Shown: piece by piece, positions 21,871-32,027 of the stretch
Numbering within the stretch: position 1 is the first letter of the stretch
Layout: every line of letters starts with the position of its first letter
NCBI GenBank assembly: GCA_033026295.1
Contig: CM065175.1
Location: forward strand, 21,090,837-21,154,836
Direction: 5' to 3'
Source of the DNA: Channa striata
Lineage: Eukaryota; Chordata; Actinopteri; Anabantiformes; Channidae
Length of the DNA: 64,000 nt
Program-made: the position numbers and the translations under genes
Notes under the pieces: generated by a model
The model's input: the letters and a program-made list of their open reading frames with translations, nothing else
What the model was told of the DNA's origin: nothing
Databases searched by the model: none

Positions 21871-22330
21871 AATAGAAAGATCATATGCACAATGTACACT
21901 AAGCAAAGTCATTGTTGGCAAAGCCTCTGTTGACAATCAAAGATTGTTGGGCATGAAAGGGTTATCATGAAAGGAGGGGAGCAGTCTTTGAATTTCAGGA
22001 ACAATAAAGACACTGTCCTTTTCTACTACAAGGAGAAACATAAAGAGGTTACAATTAAACCTTTAATTAATAACAGCACCACACCGACTGCCCCTGCATA
22101 CCTTTTCCAATATACTTGGCTGAAACAACTCCCTTGTGTCTATGCTTTCTGTAGTTCTACAAAAAGAGGCAAAAAAAAAGACAACTTTCATCAGTACTGT
22201 CATCTCTATTGTGGCTTTTGAAGGTATTAAACAAAACCAAAAGCATATGGACTTTATTATTCCCTCTAATCAACGTCTCTCCTTGATAACAGACACAACA
22301 GCTACTATGATTTGGTGCCAATTGATGATG
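21871..22330. other. Unassigned AT-rich stretch
   Basis: AT-rich, with TTTAATTAATAACAGC near 22062. Overlapping 84-87 codon frames carry no domain. No gene is recognised. Confidence 0.3.
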
Positions 22331-22650
22331 GGTTTTATTACCTTACACGTTTGTTGCCAGAAGAGAAGGTCCACCGATACGGAAGGAGATATGATTTAAT
22401 GAGCTGGTAATGATTTGTCCTCACAGGACAAATTAACGGTCGAACGTTAATGAGAAATGAAAGTGTAGCCATATTTAAAAACGGTTTAAGAGTTTTGCAC
22501 TCACTCAAAGGGACACACATAAATTAAATAAAATACGCAAGTAATTAACGCAATAAAGTACTACGTCAATCCCCCTATAGGAAGGACGTGAAAGCATGGA
22601 ATCAATCATAATCCCGACACGTCATCAGGTATCATCTCTAATGGAAAAAT
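22331..22650. promoter_or_regulatory. Candidate conserved block with two overlapping dyads
   Basis: Complex, homeodomain-rich sequence. Two dyads sit side by side: ATTTGTCCT, CAC, AGGACAAAT (22413-22433) and ATTAACG, 6 bp, CGTTAAT (22432-22451). To the right are GTAATTAACGCAATAAAG, CTACGTCAATCC, AATCAATCATAATCCCG and GTATCATCTCTAATGG. The palindromes suggest dimeric factor binding. The role is inferred. Confidence 0.4.
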
Positions 22651-22703
22651 TGACTAGATGTTTTCCCTCTGTAAAATCTAAAAAATTTCTTTGTTTAATC
22701 AAT

Positions 22704-22859
22704 TCATATCATTAAAAGGTAAAGAGCTTGCGGTGTATATTTGGAAGATCTTTTTCGGTGGTGTGAGTCTTCTGCGTCGTTGTAAAGAACCCCTGGAACA
22801 CCAACACACTGTGAAATCAATAGCACAAGGCCCCATAGGAGAAGCAGGGAGGAAGCCAT
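22704..22859 (-). CDS. Putative small secreted-peptide-like ORF (51 codons)
   Basis: Reading leftward from an ATG at 22859-22857, the frame encodes a hydrophobic start (MASSLLLLWGLVLLISQCVG) that resembles a signal peptide with a plausible cleavage after VG or VPG. An acidic segment follows, then an RKR tribasic site and a short tail ending KYTPQALYLLMI before a TGA at 22706-22704. The layout is that of a miniature prohormone, but I do not recognise a family. The start context is weak at -3 (T) and good at +4 (G). The same frame is open upstream to 23039, so the ATG choice rests on the hydrophobic run. Chance is a real alternative in 64 kb. Confidence 0.15.
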   Translation of the reverse strand: MASSLLLLWGLVLLISQCVGVPGVLYNDAEDSHHRKRSSKYTPQALYLLMI

Positions 22860-22959
22860 TGATTGACATGTTACTCTCATGTCAAACAGTAGAACATAGC
22901 ATGGCAGCAACCACCTGCCATCTGCTCCACCTGCCAGTCGCACCTCTCCAACAGACTTA

Positions 22960-24590
22960 ACTGGATAAATGTTGCGTTCCAAAGAGGAAAAAAAGCTGCG
23001 TGTCCTCGCTGTGCTGCTGCAAGTTGAATTAAGAAACACTGTTTGTATTTGTTCTTTTTTTTAACTGTCAGATTTAATTGTTCAGTTTCAGCTCACATCT
23101 TGATCAGGCGTGTTGAATGTCTCACTGCAAACTGTCACAAAATCTGACTTGTAGCAAAACATCTTTATCACTTTAAAGTATTTCTGGATCCCCGGTGGAC
23201 CAGTCTAAACAGCATTGTTACACTGGATGTGCGGTGAGGGAAAATTACTTACTCTGTGTTTCTTGTTGTGTTAGTTCTAACACCCACACTTCTCCACCGT
23301 CCCTAATGTTTGATAGCCTCCGGCCATCTCACCCAGACCTAGGTGGCTTGTTTTTCTTTGCAGCAAGGCTAACATCTCTCTTTAATTCCATTGATTCTCA
23401 TTTTCACTCTGGTTGGAGAGAGAGGAAGTGCACCTGAGTGTTTACCCATGCTGTGATGTTTGCGGTGCATAGTGTTGGACACCCTGAAAAAAAAAAGCAT
23501 AAATTATCGCCCTCTACAATGGCACCCTGAAGCAACCTCCTGGTGCACAACATCAATATGGAGCGAGAAGCAAGCTGCAAGCACGTCCTTGTCAGAGGCC
23601 AAGTGGTTGGAAAGCAGATGCTAGACAATGGCTACCATCACCAACTCTACTTCCAGAAATGGACACACCGTACAAACACATGCAATAGTAGCTACCTGTA
23701 TAAAACAGTTCACACATACGTCTCCTTTAATGTTTTTAATTTGCTTAGGTGCTTGTCAATGTGCAAACACAAACACATATGTAGACCTATTTACTTCATT
23801 CTAGACTTTCAACAACAACATCCTCACAATGGTAATAAATTTATTGTGTTACACCCAAGTGATAGAAAAATGTAAGTTCAATGAAAAAACAAACCGTCAA
23901 AAATAAATATTTCATCATCAGTTACAATGGTAATACATTATTGTCAGACTGAGACCTGTTTGTGTTGCATTTGTGTGTCTCTAAGGGTGGAAGGTCAGCA
24001 CAAGCAGAGGGCATCTGGGCATCTATTACGTCCATTTGTGATGAGCACAGGATAGAATACAAAGAAGACTCCTTAGCGTTCATTAGCTACACTACGCATG
24101 AGAGAGACAGACGGAGATTGTTGGACTATATTATACAGTATACGTCTTATGTCTGTTCTCAAATAAAATATCTCTCTTTTGTTTCCACTATGTGTTCTCA
24201 CTGAGTAAGTAAGCATTCAAAGAGCATGCAACATAAAAAAACAACTTTTTCAGCCAGTTTTCCAAGATGGGTGTGACAGGTAACTTTGCAGATCCTGATA
24301 GTAAATCCCCAAAAACAAAACCTGGACTGTGTTTGTGTGCATTTAAGACATTAACATCATCACTTCAAGACTGCCGATAGGCTAATTTGAAAGAAACACA
24401 GCCATAGGAAAAGCTTCAATGATTCCAAATAAATATCTATAAAGTGATGTAATAATATTGCGTTTGTCTGGAATTGCAGATATGCAACAAGAAAGGTTCC
24501 ACAGCAATAGTGGTTGGGCAATCATGCTTAACAGTGTGCAAGCCTTTACTCTCCAGAGTGACTGAGCTCCACGGTATGAAGTAAACACTC
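22960..24590. other. Unassigned stretch
   Basis: Mixed to AT-rich DNA. The part at 23480-23650 is more complex (GCATAAATTATCGCCC), but it is poorly bounded. A 110-codon plus-strand frame (23543-23875) opens on ATG yet its translation drifts into AT-rich DNA with no domain. No gene is recognised. Confidence 0.3.
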
Positions 24591-25265
24591 GCCGTCGTCT
24601 TGAAAATCAATTCCCCCTCTCTTCCTTTAAGTGGTCAATATTTTTTGTTTCTCGCTGCGAGCTCCACCATGGCCCCTTTAATTCAATGGGCCAATTAGAG
24701 ATACCGTCATGTCCAATTCTGGCTGCAGGGATGCTTGTCTGTGTTTGGGAGGGGCAGGGTGAGGGAGTGAATGGCACACTTTGTCCAGTTTAACCATGGC
24801 ACCCGCTTGTCCTCACAAGCCATCCCCCTCTTTATTTCTTCTTCACCCCTCCTTCTTTCTCCGTTCTTCCCGGAGTCAAGGACGAAAGCAATTGATGTGA
24901 AACTTTCAAAAATGAATTTGGCCACGTGTGTCACTTACGGAGCGGGAAGGAGGGGTGGTTGGGGCCAGGCCACCGCCACTCCACCGGGATCATTTGTTAC
25001 TCAGCCCTGATTGGCCCTGACAAAACAATACCCTAAAAACTCACCAAAGTAAATTATGGTCCCGGTAAATGGCCAGCGAGGGTGGGGTGGAGAGAAAGGA
25101 AGGAAATGGCCGTCGGTCAGGACAGGGCCCTCAAGCTGCCTTGGCCCACTGCCAGCCGCAAAACAAAGTAATGCGCTTTTGATATTAATAACGGAGATGA
25201 TATTGATCCGTACTGGGGCCAGAGCCACTCTCCCTTCCTTCAGGGTGGGCCCCTATGGCGAAGGG
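24591..25265. promoter_or_regulatory. Large candidate conserved non-coding block
   Basis: Complex sequence in at least two segments. The left holds CCTTTAATTCAATGGGCCAATTAG and GATACCGTCATGTCC. The right holds AGCAATTGATGTG, GGCCACGTGTGTC (E-box), GGGATCATTTGTTACTC, CCTGATTGGCCCTGACAAAAC (CCAAT in reverse), TGGTCCCGGTAAATGGCC, GATATTAATAACGG and TATTGATCCG. A pyrimidine-rich spacer at 24830-24880 separates them. ORFs on both strands are short and non-coding in character. Enhancer function is inferred. Confidence 0.4.
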
Positions 25266-25369
25266 GAAGGAGGGAATGAGGCAACGAGGAGGGGAGCTCC
25301 TTGAAGAACCAATACCCCACTCCCAGCGCTCTGCCTCTCATTCACCTCCTCCTCCACAACCTCCTCCTT
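25266..25369. other. Purine- then pyrimidine-rich spacer
   Basis: GGAGGG-type words pass into CTCCTCC-type words. Nothing coding. Confidence 0.3.
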
Positions 25370-25450
25370 GCTGAAAGCCACTTTTCCTGAGGGTCCATTT
25401 CATTTGAGTGTCTTTAATTATGTGAAATGGATTCCATGGGAAAAAGAGAA
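25370..25450. promoter_or_regulatory. Short candidate conserved block
   Basis: TTGAGTGTCTTTAATTATGTG and AATGGATTCCATGGG words in complex sequence next to a GA-rich tract. Small and uncertain. Confidence 0.2.
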
Positions 25451-25489
25451 ATGGTGGTGGTGGTGGGCACTGACAGAAGAAGAGGAAAT

Positions 25490-25508
25490 AGAGAGAGAGA
25501 GAGAGAGG
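25490..25508. repeat. (GA)n microsatellite
   Basis: Nine GA units. Confidence 0.85.
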
Positions 25509-25639
25509 GGGGTAAAGGGTGGCTGGTGGCTGTGTGCGCGTATTTCCTGTGTCAGATTCGCAATTCTGTCAGCAGCCGTGTCCGTTTCATCCGCTTCTTT
25601 TCTGTAAGGATGGATTTTCTTTCTCTGTGGTCAATAAGT

Positions 25640-25663
25640 TTGTGTGTGTGCGTGTGTGTGTGT
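25640..25663. repeat. (TG)n microsatellite
   Basis: TG repeat interrupted once by CG. Confidence 0.9.
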
Positions 25664-26319
25664 CCTGTGCTTTTAGGACAAATGTAGTGAGTGAGTGGAG
25701 GAAGCACACAGGAGAGGGAGGACTAAACATAAAAATAGAAAATGCCCAGCCTAGAGAGGTGAAGCTAGCAAACAGTTTAAGAAAGCCGGTGATGCACAGT
25801 GGAAGGTCACTTAATTCTTTAAATTGTAGTGGGCATTTTTGGGAGAGATAATGAATGATGAGCGAGGCTCTCCTCTCACTTTGCATCCTAAGCTGAAATG
25901 TCCTTGAGTAACCTAGTGAAACTACTACCGAATCTGAGTTGGAATACGAGTGTGTGTGACCCTCCACACCAATGCAAAACACAACAAAGGCTTTTAGAGT
26001 TTAAACGAGAAGGTTTTCTCTTCTGAAACACGAAATCTTAAAGCATCTGAGGCCTGGTGTGTTTCCGTTTGTTTCGGCTCTCGTTCTGCAGATCACTTGC
26101 TTTACATGTATCTAAAATAACCTGCAGAAGTATTGCTTGTGCGAGGTTCTTTTTAAAAATTGTACAGTAATGAAACACATCGCACGCTTGTGTCTGACAG
26201 AGCAGAAGTAAAAAAGCTTAAAAGTGGGGGAAAACATAAAACTCTGGATTAGTGTACAGCTTGCAATTGCTCAGCATGAGAACAATGTAAACAAAGGAGG
26301 CAGTGCATTAAATAATTAG
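25664..26319. other. Unassigned stretch
   Basis: Mixed sequence. The 131-codon minus-strand frame 25587-25982 partly reads the TG tract and opens without clear support. No gene or element is recognised. Confidence 0.3.
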
Positions 26320-26425
26320 CGAGTCCACACTAACAGCTTTGACTCCGCCGGCAACAGAGTTGTTGGGAGCAATGGAAAAGCCAAGCACTAACGCACTGAA
26401 GTCATAAATTCCCACCGAACACAAA
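26320..26425. promoter_or_regulatory. Candidate conserved non-coding block
   Basis: AATAATTAGCGAGTCC, TTTGACTCCGCCGGC, GTTGTTGGGAGCAATGG and TCATAAATTCCC words in 105 bp of complex, CpG-bearing sequence. Confidence 0.3.
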
Positions 26426-27185
26426 CACACGCACACAAACAAACAGAGTGGCTATGCAATGCTGCAGGCTGGCTTAATTTTTCAAATGGAGTTATTTTTT
26501 CTTCTCCTCTGTTGTTTTTGTTTTCTGTCTCTGATGACTGCCATCAGTGTTGTCAATTTATGAAGCAGCAATATTGTCTGTACTGGGGGGAGTTCTGACA
26601 GAAAAAAAACACATACACACACCACTCTGAAAAGAACTGCACTATAAAATTATATTATATCTCCTTCTACAAATAAGGAACACAGGACGCTCCAAGAGCA
26701 GAGTTGGTCAGAATTTACCTTGGCAATTTATATCATAAGTGATTTTAACACAACCTGAAAAATGACACTGCCTGAGGAGCTTTTTCACAAAGTGAATTAC
26801 CTTGATCCAGTGAGAGCAGCATTTTTGCCGTTATGCCCTCTCACAAATGACATGGAAAGTTGCGCAACGGCATAAGCTGCGAGAAGACAGACAAGAAGAA
26901 AAAAAAATGGGTTAAATGAAAACATCAGATAAGAAACATAATCAAAACAGGCTTGGGACAGAGAGGTGAATGGAGTAACTACTGAATCTGACATGAAACA
27001 AGGAGCACACAGTGAAACGGAGCATCATTTGCATCTAGTTTCCTGCTGGATGGTGGCTGAGTATTATTTACATCAAGCTTTTCCCACAGGAGTCCACTGG
27101 CAAACCAGAGAAGCAGCATTGCTCCTTCTCTGCATCTCTTACTGTATCACTCTCTTTGTTTTTTTGCGCCTTCTGTTGTCATAGG
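26426..27185. other. Unassigned stretch
   Basis: AT-rich to mixed DNA with short A runs. An octamer site ATTTGCAT lies at 27027-27034. The 72-codon frame 26966-27184 has no domain. No gene is recognised. Confidence 0.3.
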
Positions 27186-27189
27186 GACA

Positions 27190-27365
27190 GAGGTGAGCCC
27201 TGACGAGTCGGGGTCAAGTATTTGCATATAAAGAGCCTGCGTTCTCTCAACATGCCCTTCCCTTCCCTCACCTGCAACTAATGATACATGAGCGTCACAT
27301 ATCTGCCAGGTTAAAAGCCATTGGTCTTAAGCCAACGGCTGCCCAGATTGTCACACTGTGATCAA
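27190..27365 (+). promoter_or_regulatory. Octamer plus TATA-like site in a complex block
   Basis: An octamer ATTTGCAT (27220-27227) directly abuts TATAAAG (27227-27233), and a pyrimidine-rich initiator-like TCTCAACAT follows at about 27245-27252, near the usual TATA-to-start distance. The flanks are complex (GACGAGTCGGGGTCAAG, CCATTGGTCTTAAGCC). This could be a core promoter for an unseen transcript or an enhancer. No convincing downstream ORF is seen. Confidence 0.25.
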
Positions 27366-29060
27366 AGCGCAGAAATACTGCGTGTGCGTGAGCATCCACT
27401 TAAACGCGCACACTTATACAATATTCAGTATAGGACGTATGTATTTCCACATGCTGACACTAGTTTTGTGAGCGAACTTGTGTAGACAGGCAGAGAAAAA
27501 GCACAGACAGGCAAACACTCTTCTTGGTGTTAACTGGGGCTTCGTTACGCTAAATTAAAAGTCAATTTAACATTTATTAAATATTTCATGTGAATTGGCC
27601 TTTGCTGTTAAACACACTCTAAAAAAAGTGCCATTTTTCTCCTGTTATTTGCAGGAACAGGTGATGCCGTCTTCCAAACTGTTAACCGTTCTGCAACATT
27701 CTCAAGCAGTCACAAGACACCTCACACACACATTTCATTGGTCTGTGTTGTATGCCATCTCAGTTTGCTAACACATTAATCTATTAGTAACCTCCAAACT
27801 ACTGCTGATTGGTAATAAACAACTAAAGAAGTTTTACGGCTTTAAAACTTATATAACAATATAACAAGTGAAGAGGGACGTAATAATTTGCCATTTCAGT
27901 AAAAACGTTTGAAGGCCAACTAATGCTTTCCATGTCTGCACGATGAATCATTGTCCATACAATCTGCGACTGTACACTGACTGTTCATGCGTCAGAAAAT
28001 GAACTAGGAGCTTGTTTGACATATTAAAGCTATAAGTGGTTTTTGATAATACTTTCCGACCACATTTCAGTGATGTTCCTTTAAATGCAACAAACAAATG
28101 AGCTTCTTTAGTTGCAGCTGCAAATTGTCCAGAGTTGTCACTGTGTTTTGTAGGGTGCAATGTGTCTACAAACTGAACCCCTATAGCAATATGAATAGAG
28201 GAGCGTGAGACTGTGTAATGTGAGCGCACGTCTGTCGGAGGCCAATATTTGACTTTTTAAAGAAATTTAATTTAATTTTACAATTTAGATCTCAGAAACA
28301 TTCATTTTAATTCAGTTGCCAACAGCCATTTCCTAAGGTTAGATAAAGGGTGTAAACTAACTTATGTATATTGTAAAAAGGAATCGTATTATGAAGACAT
28401 ATATGTATCATATCATGTGAGCAATTAAAATCTTTTCTGATAAACTTTCAGGATCCAATACTGTCACCTCATGAAGCTGTATACTAGTATCTATATTAAG
28501 GAGCGTTGCAAAGACTCTTATGGTGCTCTGCATTTGCTTTTTTTATATTTGAATAGAAAGTCTAACCTTTGACCCTGAGAAATATTTTTGTGACAGACAA
28601 TAGTGAGTTTGGGATTATTAGTCCTGTCATCATTGAGGGATGCAACTACAGCCACTACCTCCAATTCCCAAATGCAACCTAGCAATGCAACTCCACCAGG
28701 ACACACTTGCACAATTATGTTCATTCATTTCGCTTTTTTTAAGCCCATGCACATATTTGTGTCTACAAATAAGACTTTGCACCTTCTTTTTTCATTAGTC
28801 CAAAATACAAACTAACAGGGAGAAATCAAGTGGGTGTGATTATTAGAGAATGCCCTCCCTCTCCTACTGCTATATTAAATATTGAGTCAGAAATGAGCTG
28901 GAAGGTGTCTGTAAATGCTAAATAATGGAGAGGCTGCATTCGTCTGGGTCAAAGCTCTCCCTCTCCCTCTGTCTTCTCTCTGATACATTATTAAATGAGG
29001 ATGCACTTCCCCATCGCAGCAGGAGAGAACAGGGGGCAGGGGGGCACCCTGTCTTCTCCA
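27366..29060. other. Unassigned AT-rich stretch
   Basis: AT-rich DNA with degenerate CA-rich pieces. The 93-codon minus-strand frame 27948-28229 has no domain or splice support. No gene or element is recognised. Confidence 0.3.
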
Positions 29061-29067
29061 CAGGAAT

Positions 29068-29092
29068 GGTGGGGGGGTTGGGGTGGGGGTGG
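29068..29092 (+). other. G-quadruplex-capable G tract
   Basis: G7, TT, G4, T, G5, T, GG runs on the plus strand give four tracts of at least three guanines with 1-2 base loops. This is a sequence-level prediction only. Confidence 0.5.
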
Positions 29093-29222
29093 CAAGAGAT
29101 AGGTGCAGATTTACAGAGTAGGTGTATGCATGTGTGTGTAGAAAGGATTAGGTGGGCATGCCAAACAATGGACAGGAGAGACACAAGCACCCTCCATGGT
29201 CCCCCTCCCTATCTACATCCCG

Positions 29223-29225
<3 letters not shown>

Positions 29226-29256
<31 letters not shown>
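29226..29256. repeat. (CA)n microsatellite
   Basis: About 15 CA units followed by CACT repeats. Confidence 0.95.
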
Positions 29257-29259
<3 letters not shown>

Positions 29260-29289
29260 TCACAACCACATTCAGCCTCCTTGCAGAAG

Positions 29290-29600
29290 TACCTTGAGCC
29301 CATTTGTACTAATGACTCTCTGTGCCTAATGCACTTTATGGAGGACGAGGTTGGATATTCATTTGGAGGGAGGGAAGGGGTGGGGGAGGTGTCGAGACGA
29401 AGTGCTCTGCTATACCGCTTCCCGTCCGACCGTTTTAGCTGGCCGATTTTTCAGCAAAGGGCTCGGCCAGCTCTTGGTCCAGCAGTAATACGATTCATCA
29501 CAGGTAAAGTAGGTAGGAGACCCGGTTGTCTCAAGGCTTTCTGAGCTGTCGAGAAGTCCGTATGCAAAACAGGATGAAGTGCCCGGCGAATAACTAATCA
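29290..29600. promoter_or_regulatory. Candidate conserved block with a 10-bp hairpin
   Basis: Complex sequence with TTTGTACTAATGACTC, GGATATTCATTTGG, CCGTCCGACCGTTTTAGC, AGTAATACGATTCATC and CGAATAACTAATC words. A perfect inverted repeat AGCTGGCCGA / TCGGCCAGCT (29437-29446, 29463-29472, 16-base loop) lies at its centre. The plus-strand frame through it is open but is continuous with a CA repeat. Regulatory use is inferred. Confidence 0.3.
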
Positions 29601-31740
29601 AAAGAATTGAAAATGTAAGACTTCTGCATAGGCAAGAGCGAGTAAACTAAAGAAGACATTCAAGTTTGGCATGTGTACTTTATGCATCCTGCTGCTCTTC
29701 ATAGCAAATGATTTATTTTCTCTACTTTGATGATGTGTGTGTCGGTGGCAAATATAAATCAAATCGTACACTTTGAATGTTTAGATGCACCCGTTACAAA
29801 ACCACACGTACAACAGAGTACATTTTAATAAATGAGAGGGAATGAGTGTTTGCTTTGGATGTCGGTGCCATGTCCGCCAGCCTTGGAGGATTTCCCATAT
29901 CATATTTGCCTTTGTTGAATGACTTTTGTATGTTCAACTCCACCAGTGGGTGTTTCATATGTTAAGCTTTTCCGGAGTGTGTGGCATGAATCCAGTCTTG
30001 GAAATCACACTTATCCAAGGTGACAGTGCCAATAAATGTCTCTCTTCCTCACTTTTATGTGTTTCTGTGCATCAGTCTGCTCTGGGACGGTAGTTACAGC
30101 AGAGGAGGGAGGGTTCTCATATCCTTTGAACACAGCGGAGGATGGAGCATGGGAGGCTGGTGGGGGTCCCAGAGTAGGAGTTACAGGGACCCCCCACTCT
30201 CCCTCGACTCCTTTGCTCACCACCAGGGAGGATCCTCCTGCAACCAGCAGTGTTGTCTGAAGACAGAATAAAAACAAACCAGCTCCTATGACAAATGTAC
30301 AAAAGCCTGTTCGAGTACAAACTTACTCTCTTTTTCTCTCCTACACACACATTGAGTCGGTATAATAAATAAATAAGTCATAAAGAGATGAATCGTTTCA
30401 TGTTACCTTGTGCAGCCTGGGGCCAACACTACACTGGGGATCACTGCCACCCCTACCACACTCTTACACACCCATACATACACACATGCTCCCAAGAGAG
30501 GTAACTAATGTAAGGGTTGAAGGGAGAGGAGCAGGCTCTCTGCCCAAGAGGCCCCATGAACACCCTATAAATCCAGGAGGTAGTTTCAATATAGATTGGA
30601 GGCAAAGTGTGGCAAAGAAGAACAGGTGTGCACCAGCCATGCTGTCCTGAATGCACTAGGAAAGGTACAGGTATAATACTCAAAAAAATAAAAATAAAAT
30701 AGAAAAGCATGGAACCACAAGATCTGACTTATTCAACTAAAAAACAGACCATGGCACCATCAAGAGCCATGGTCTTGTTCTAATATTATGCTATTTTTTA
30801 AAAGTTCCACACACTCGCAGATGGAATTTTTGCATCCAGCTCGTTCCCAGCTAATTTCAAAGCCAGCCACCCCCCCTTCCCTTGAAGCCTTATGGACTAT
30901 ATCTAGATTTTATAGTAAAAATGCTAGTTCAAACACTATTCATTCAACTCCAGGGCATCACCATTAGATGCTGCTTTGTTCACAAAAACCTGGTCTGAAG
31001 TAAATCATTACCTGTAGATGTATGCAGTATGTATGTAGAATGGAGATTCTTTTATGATGTAATCAGCCTATTTTGTTTTCAGTTACATGCATACATTACA
31101 TACATAAGAATTTTTAAATCATTACTTGTAAATGACCTAATTGATTTAACTGATTGAAACTTAGTGGCTTGTCTACCTGCACAACAATGGATGTGCGTAT
31201 ATTTAACATCAGTCCAAAGTTGAAGTTTAAAACGTGAATGCCTGTTTTCTGAGGCTACATGTAAAACTACAACGATGGGCTATTAGTGAAACAACAGAGT
31301 TACATACTGGAGCTCAAGATGGCTTTATATACCCGGACTCAACCTCGCTCCTCGTGTGCATTATCACACAACACTGTGCGGCATTTTTTCCAACAGAACT
31401 TTTTGGATTGTATGTCTTTGAACATTGCAGCTATTAGACTCTAAATCTGGCCAAATTCCCTATAGATTTTGGAAGAACAAGGTGCTGAGATACAGGTGCT
31501 GGAAAAAAGATCACTTTTTTATAGGAGAGCATCATATAAAAAAAGTAAAGTTAAAGTTTGAAATATATTTACAATAATCAGTTTCTGGCTAAAATTATTC
31601 TAAATTTGGTGTTGCATTTATTGGTAAAGACACAAAAACAAATTTCAACATTCAAACATATTTTCTGGCCATTATAAACGATATGGTCATTAATTATTTA
31701 CCAGAGTTTAAAAGGGCCAGAAAAAAAAGAAAAGAATATT
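29601..31740. other. Unassigned stretch
   Basis: Mixed to AT-rich DNA. A 9-bp inverted repeat GGGGGTCCC / GGGACCCCC with a 15-base loop lies at 30162-30194. A stretch at 30060-30270 is open in several frames but shows no coding signature. From 30700 on the sequence is AT-rich with no element recognised. Confidence 0.3.
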
Positions 31741-32027
31741 TGACACTAATTGTTCTGTTTTTTGGCTGATGGCTCAGTCTTGTATTGTCACTCCTCTTCA
31801 ACAATGGACTTAATGGAAAGTGGGCCACAGGTGAAGGTGCTGATAAGTCTCCTCCACCTGGAAGCCCTCTTCCTTTTCTTTATCGGAACAGCTGGCAGCT
31901 CACAAACACGAGCCTCAGCAGCTCATTGGTGAAGACTCAGATGTGGGTTCAACCCTCACCTCTTCCTCCTTAATGTTTTTCCCCTCCTTCCTTCAAACCT
32001 CATGTTTCATCTTCCCCATTTTGCTCT
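31741..32027. other. Unassigned stretch beside the coiled-coil remnant
   Basis: Mixed sequence, possibly the 3' flank of the remnant that ends at 32028. A GGGTTCAACCC word near 31937 resembles a tRNA B-box, but no A-box or fold supports a tRNA or SINE. Nothing else is seen. Confidence 0.25.

Noticed and set aside
25587..25982. 131-codon minus-strand frame
   Set aside because: Partly translates a TG repeat; no domain or splice support.
31880..31955. Possible tRNA or tRNA-derived SINE (GGGTTCAACCC B-box-like word)
   Set aside because: No A-box at the right distance and no cloverleaf could be drawn.
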